Assembly (NCBI GenBank): GCA_964030785.1
Contig: OZ034975.1
Location: forward strand, 13,960,142-14,024,141
Source: Siderastrea siderea
Lineage: Eukaryota; Cnidaria; Anthozoa; Scleractinia; Rhizangiidae
Direction: 5' to 3'
DNA length: 64,000 nucleotides
Notes under the pieces: generated by a model
What the model saw: only the letters and a program-made list of their open reading frames with translations
What the model was told of the DNA's origin: nothing
Databases searched by the model: none
Shown here: positions 55,601-59,100 of the stretch, in pieces
Layout: the number at the start of each line of letters is the position of its first letter
Numbering within the stretch: the first letter of the stretch is position 1
Made by a program: the position numbers and the translations under genes

Positions 55601-56157
55601 AATTTCAGTGGGATCGGATGCACTTTAGAAGCTAAAACCATGTACAGTAACTCAACTTAGTGTTATCTTTTAACTGGCGATTTAAAAATATATTGTTTTA
55701 GCTTTTAATTTTAGCAGTTGACATTTTGTTGTACTTTGCTCTACATTCTTGTTAATAATGGTCTTGAAAAAAGAACCGAAATATTACGTTTACTTTACTG
55801 TTTGTCGTTTTTCTTGCTTATTTAACTTATATTTTAAGTTAGCAAAATGTTTTTCGGAGTTGTTATTTGTTGTTTAGTGCATGTAAATTAGGAATAGTAT
55901 AGGGCCTTCATTAGTTTTGGACATCTTTTCTTTCCCTTCCTCCAATACGACCTGAAAATCTAGCCTTGGAGTAAAACACAGCTGCACAGAAACCAGAGAA
56001 GGTGAATATGGCACCAGCAAAACTCTTTTAGCAATAATAGGCATTCAACTTTCGTCCTCTATTGCGAATACGCAAATCTGATTGCTTGAATCGTCACCTT
56101 TCCGATAGTAAAAGATTGCGTGAGCTATGGACTTAAAAATAATAAATAAATAGAAAA

Positions 56158-56188
<31 letters not shown>

Positions 56189-59100
56189 CTTTATGAACGG
56201 TCATAAAAACATTAGAGCCGAGAGGAAAAAAGACCGTCTGTGCCTCGTTTACTAGATTCCCCCATAGAAAAATCTCGGCTTTGGGTTCTAAATGTTAATT
56301 AGAAGTCAGCAGTTTTGCAATCCTAGCGTTTCGTTGGAGTTTGCTTTCACTTTAAAACTCTGTTGAAAAGATGAAAATATTTAGCAACCAGTTAATTGGT
56401 TAATCACGCACCTAATAGAGCATATCATGAAAAAACATGAAGCTCAATTAGTAACTAAGGTCGGCACACACGAAGGGACATCAAATCACAGGGGACTGTT
56501 GCAGACCCTGGTGGAAAGCCTATAAGGAACGTACAGGATTTTCTAAGATCCTGCAAGATCCTACAGAATCCTGTAAGATAACACAGGTTCCTACCCAGGA
56601 TCCTTAATAGCAGTAATCATTATCATGTTTTCTAGGATCCTACTAAGGATCGCGTAAAATCTTTTGGGATTCTAATGATCCTGCAAAAGGATTCTTTATA
56701 ATCTTTACAAGGATTTTAAGGATCTTTGCAGGAACCTCGAGGAACGGAGTAGGATTCTCAAGAATCGCTGCCGGGTCCTTAAGGATCGTTGCAGGGACCT
56801 CAAGGATCTTTGCAAGATTAAGCAAGATCCTTGAGAATTATAGGTGAAGATCCCCAAGGATCCCTTTGAAGATCCTCGTGCAGAGCTTCACGGATCTTTA
56901 AAAATCTTTATGATTCTCACCAGGATTAAGGTTGTCAATTATGAAAAGCTAAAATTATATTTTCCGACTTTCACTTTGTTTGTGTTACAAGAATGAGTTG
57001 CAGTTACTGTATAAAAATGTTTAATAACTTCTCACTTTATCAAGATGCCAGTCGTCGTTCAAAACGTTACCACAACGAATCGCCACTCCTGTCACGCGCC
57101 CTACGTCCTCAGCGATTACGTTAAAATTGTCAACGCTGCGAAAAATAAAAGATTATTAAAACCAAGGCAACTGAATTGAACAAAAAACTGACAAACACAC
57201 AAATGAACCAAACAAAAAAAGCAAATTAAAACATTAAGGAAATAAAAAACCACAAAGTTCCATGACAATTTTTAAATGAATCCTCATCCAGTGCTTCGTT
57301 ATTATTCTGGTTTAATGGTGTTACGAAACTTGGTTTAATTGGGGTAAATGTGGGATAACAGGGTTTAAACGGGGCTTACCTGGGGTAATTGTGGGAGAAA
57401 GGGATTAAGCGTGCCAAATTAGGGTAAATGAGAGAAAACGGGGTAAAACGTGGCTTCTCTGGGGTAAATGTGGGATAATGAGGTTAAAAGTGGCTTACCT
57501 GAGATAAATGTAGGGAAATGGAGTGAAACGTAGCTTACTTGGGGTAAATGTGGGCAGACGGGTGGAAACGTAGCTTAGCTGGGGTAAATGTGGACAGATG
57601 GGGTGAAACGTAGCTTACTTGGGGAAAATGTGGGATAACAGGGTTACACATGGCTTACCTGGGGTGAATGTGGGAAAAAGGGACGAAACGTGGCTAACTT
57701 AGGGTAAATGTGGGAAAATGGGGCAAAACGTGGCTTTTCTCGGGTAAATGTGGGCAGACGGGGGAAAACGTGGCTTACTTGGGGTAAATGTGGGATAATG
57801 GAGATAAACGTGGCTTCCCTGGAGTAAATGTGGGAAGATGGGGGGGAGGACATGGTTCACCTGGGAAAAATGTGGGTTGACTGGGTGAAACGTGCCTTAT
57901 TTGGGGTAAATGTGGCATAACGGGTTTAAACATGGTTTATCTGGGGTAATTAGGTGACCAGACGGGGTAAAACGTCGGCTTACCAGGGATAAATATGGGC
58001 AGACTGTGGGAAACGTGGCTTCCCTGGGGGAAATATGGGAACTAGGGATGAAACGTGGCTAATTTAGGATAAATGTGGGAAAACGGGGTGAAACGTGCTT
58101 TACCTGGGGTAAATGTAGAATAACAGAGTTAAACGTGGCTTTCCTGAGATAATTGTAGGAAAACGGGGTGAAACGTGGCTTACCTTAGGAAATGAGGCGA
58201 AATTAAACGGGGTAAAACGTAGATCACTTGGGGTAAATATGTACAGACGGGGGGGGAAACGTGGCTTACCTGGGGAAAATGTGGAGTAACTGGGTTGAAC
58301 GTGGGTTACCTGGGGTAAATGTGGAGTAACTGGGTTGAACGTGGGTTACCTGGGGAAAATGTGGAGTAACTCGGTTGAACGTGGGTTACCTGGGGTAAAT
58401 GTGGGGTAACTAGGTTGAACGTGGGTTACCTGGGGTAAATGTGGAGTAACTGGGTTGAACGTGGGTTACCTGGGGTAAATGTGGGGTAACTGGGTTGAAC
58501 GTGGGTTACCTGGGGTAAATGTGGAGTAACTGGGTTGAACGTGGGTTACCTGGGGTAAATGTGGGCAGACAGGGGGAAACGCGGCTTACTTGGGGTAGAT
58601 GTGGGATGACGGGGTGAAACGTGGCTGACCTGGGGTAAATGTGGAGCTCAGGTATGTTAAGGACTGGGTCATTTAAGGTACATTCAAAAATGAAGGGGGG
58701 TGGTCATGTTAGCCTACATTTACCCCAGGTAAGGCACGTTTCACCCCGTTTTCCCAAATTTACCCTAAGTTAGCCACGTCTCATCCCTAGTTCCCACATT
58801 TACCCCAGGGAAGCCACGTTTTACTCCGTCTGCCCACATTTACCCCAGGTCAGCCACGTTTCACCCCGTCATCCCACATAACTGATTGCCTCGACATTTG
58901 AATAAGTTATGATGTAGACGCAGTTTAGTTACCTTCCCTGTTTGAAGTCATCAACGTTTTCGTTGTTCAGCATCATCTTTGTGGTTGTACCCCTATCACC
59001 GCGTATCTTGATCCAAATAAGCTCATCTGTACCCGCACCCTGGATATCCGAGGTTCTCACTTGTATAAGATAAACTGAAAGTAAAAATTTATGCGTATTT

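Larger units (their letters stand above)
53533..57035. other. Intron 3, within PLAT1 (B to C)
   Basis: Paralogous to intron 9. Contains the second TTAA MITE, a truncated exon-B copy, an (AAAT)n run at about 56,140-56,185 and a GGATCCT-rich tract at about 56,535-56,890. Confidence 0.85.
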
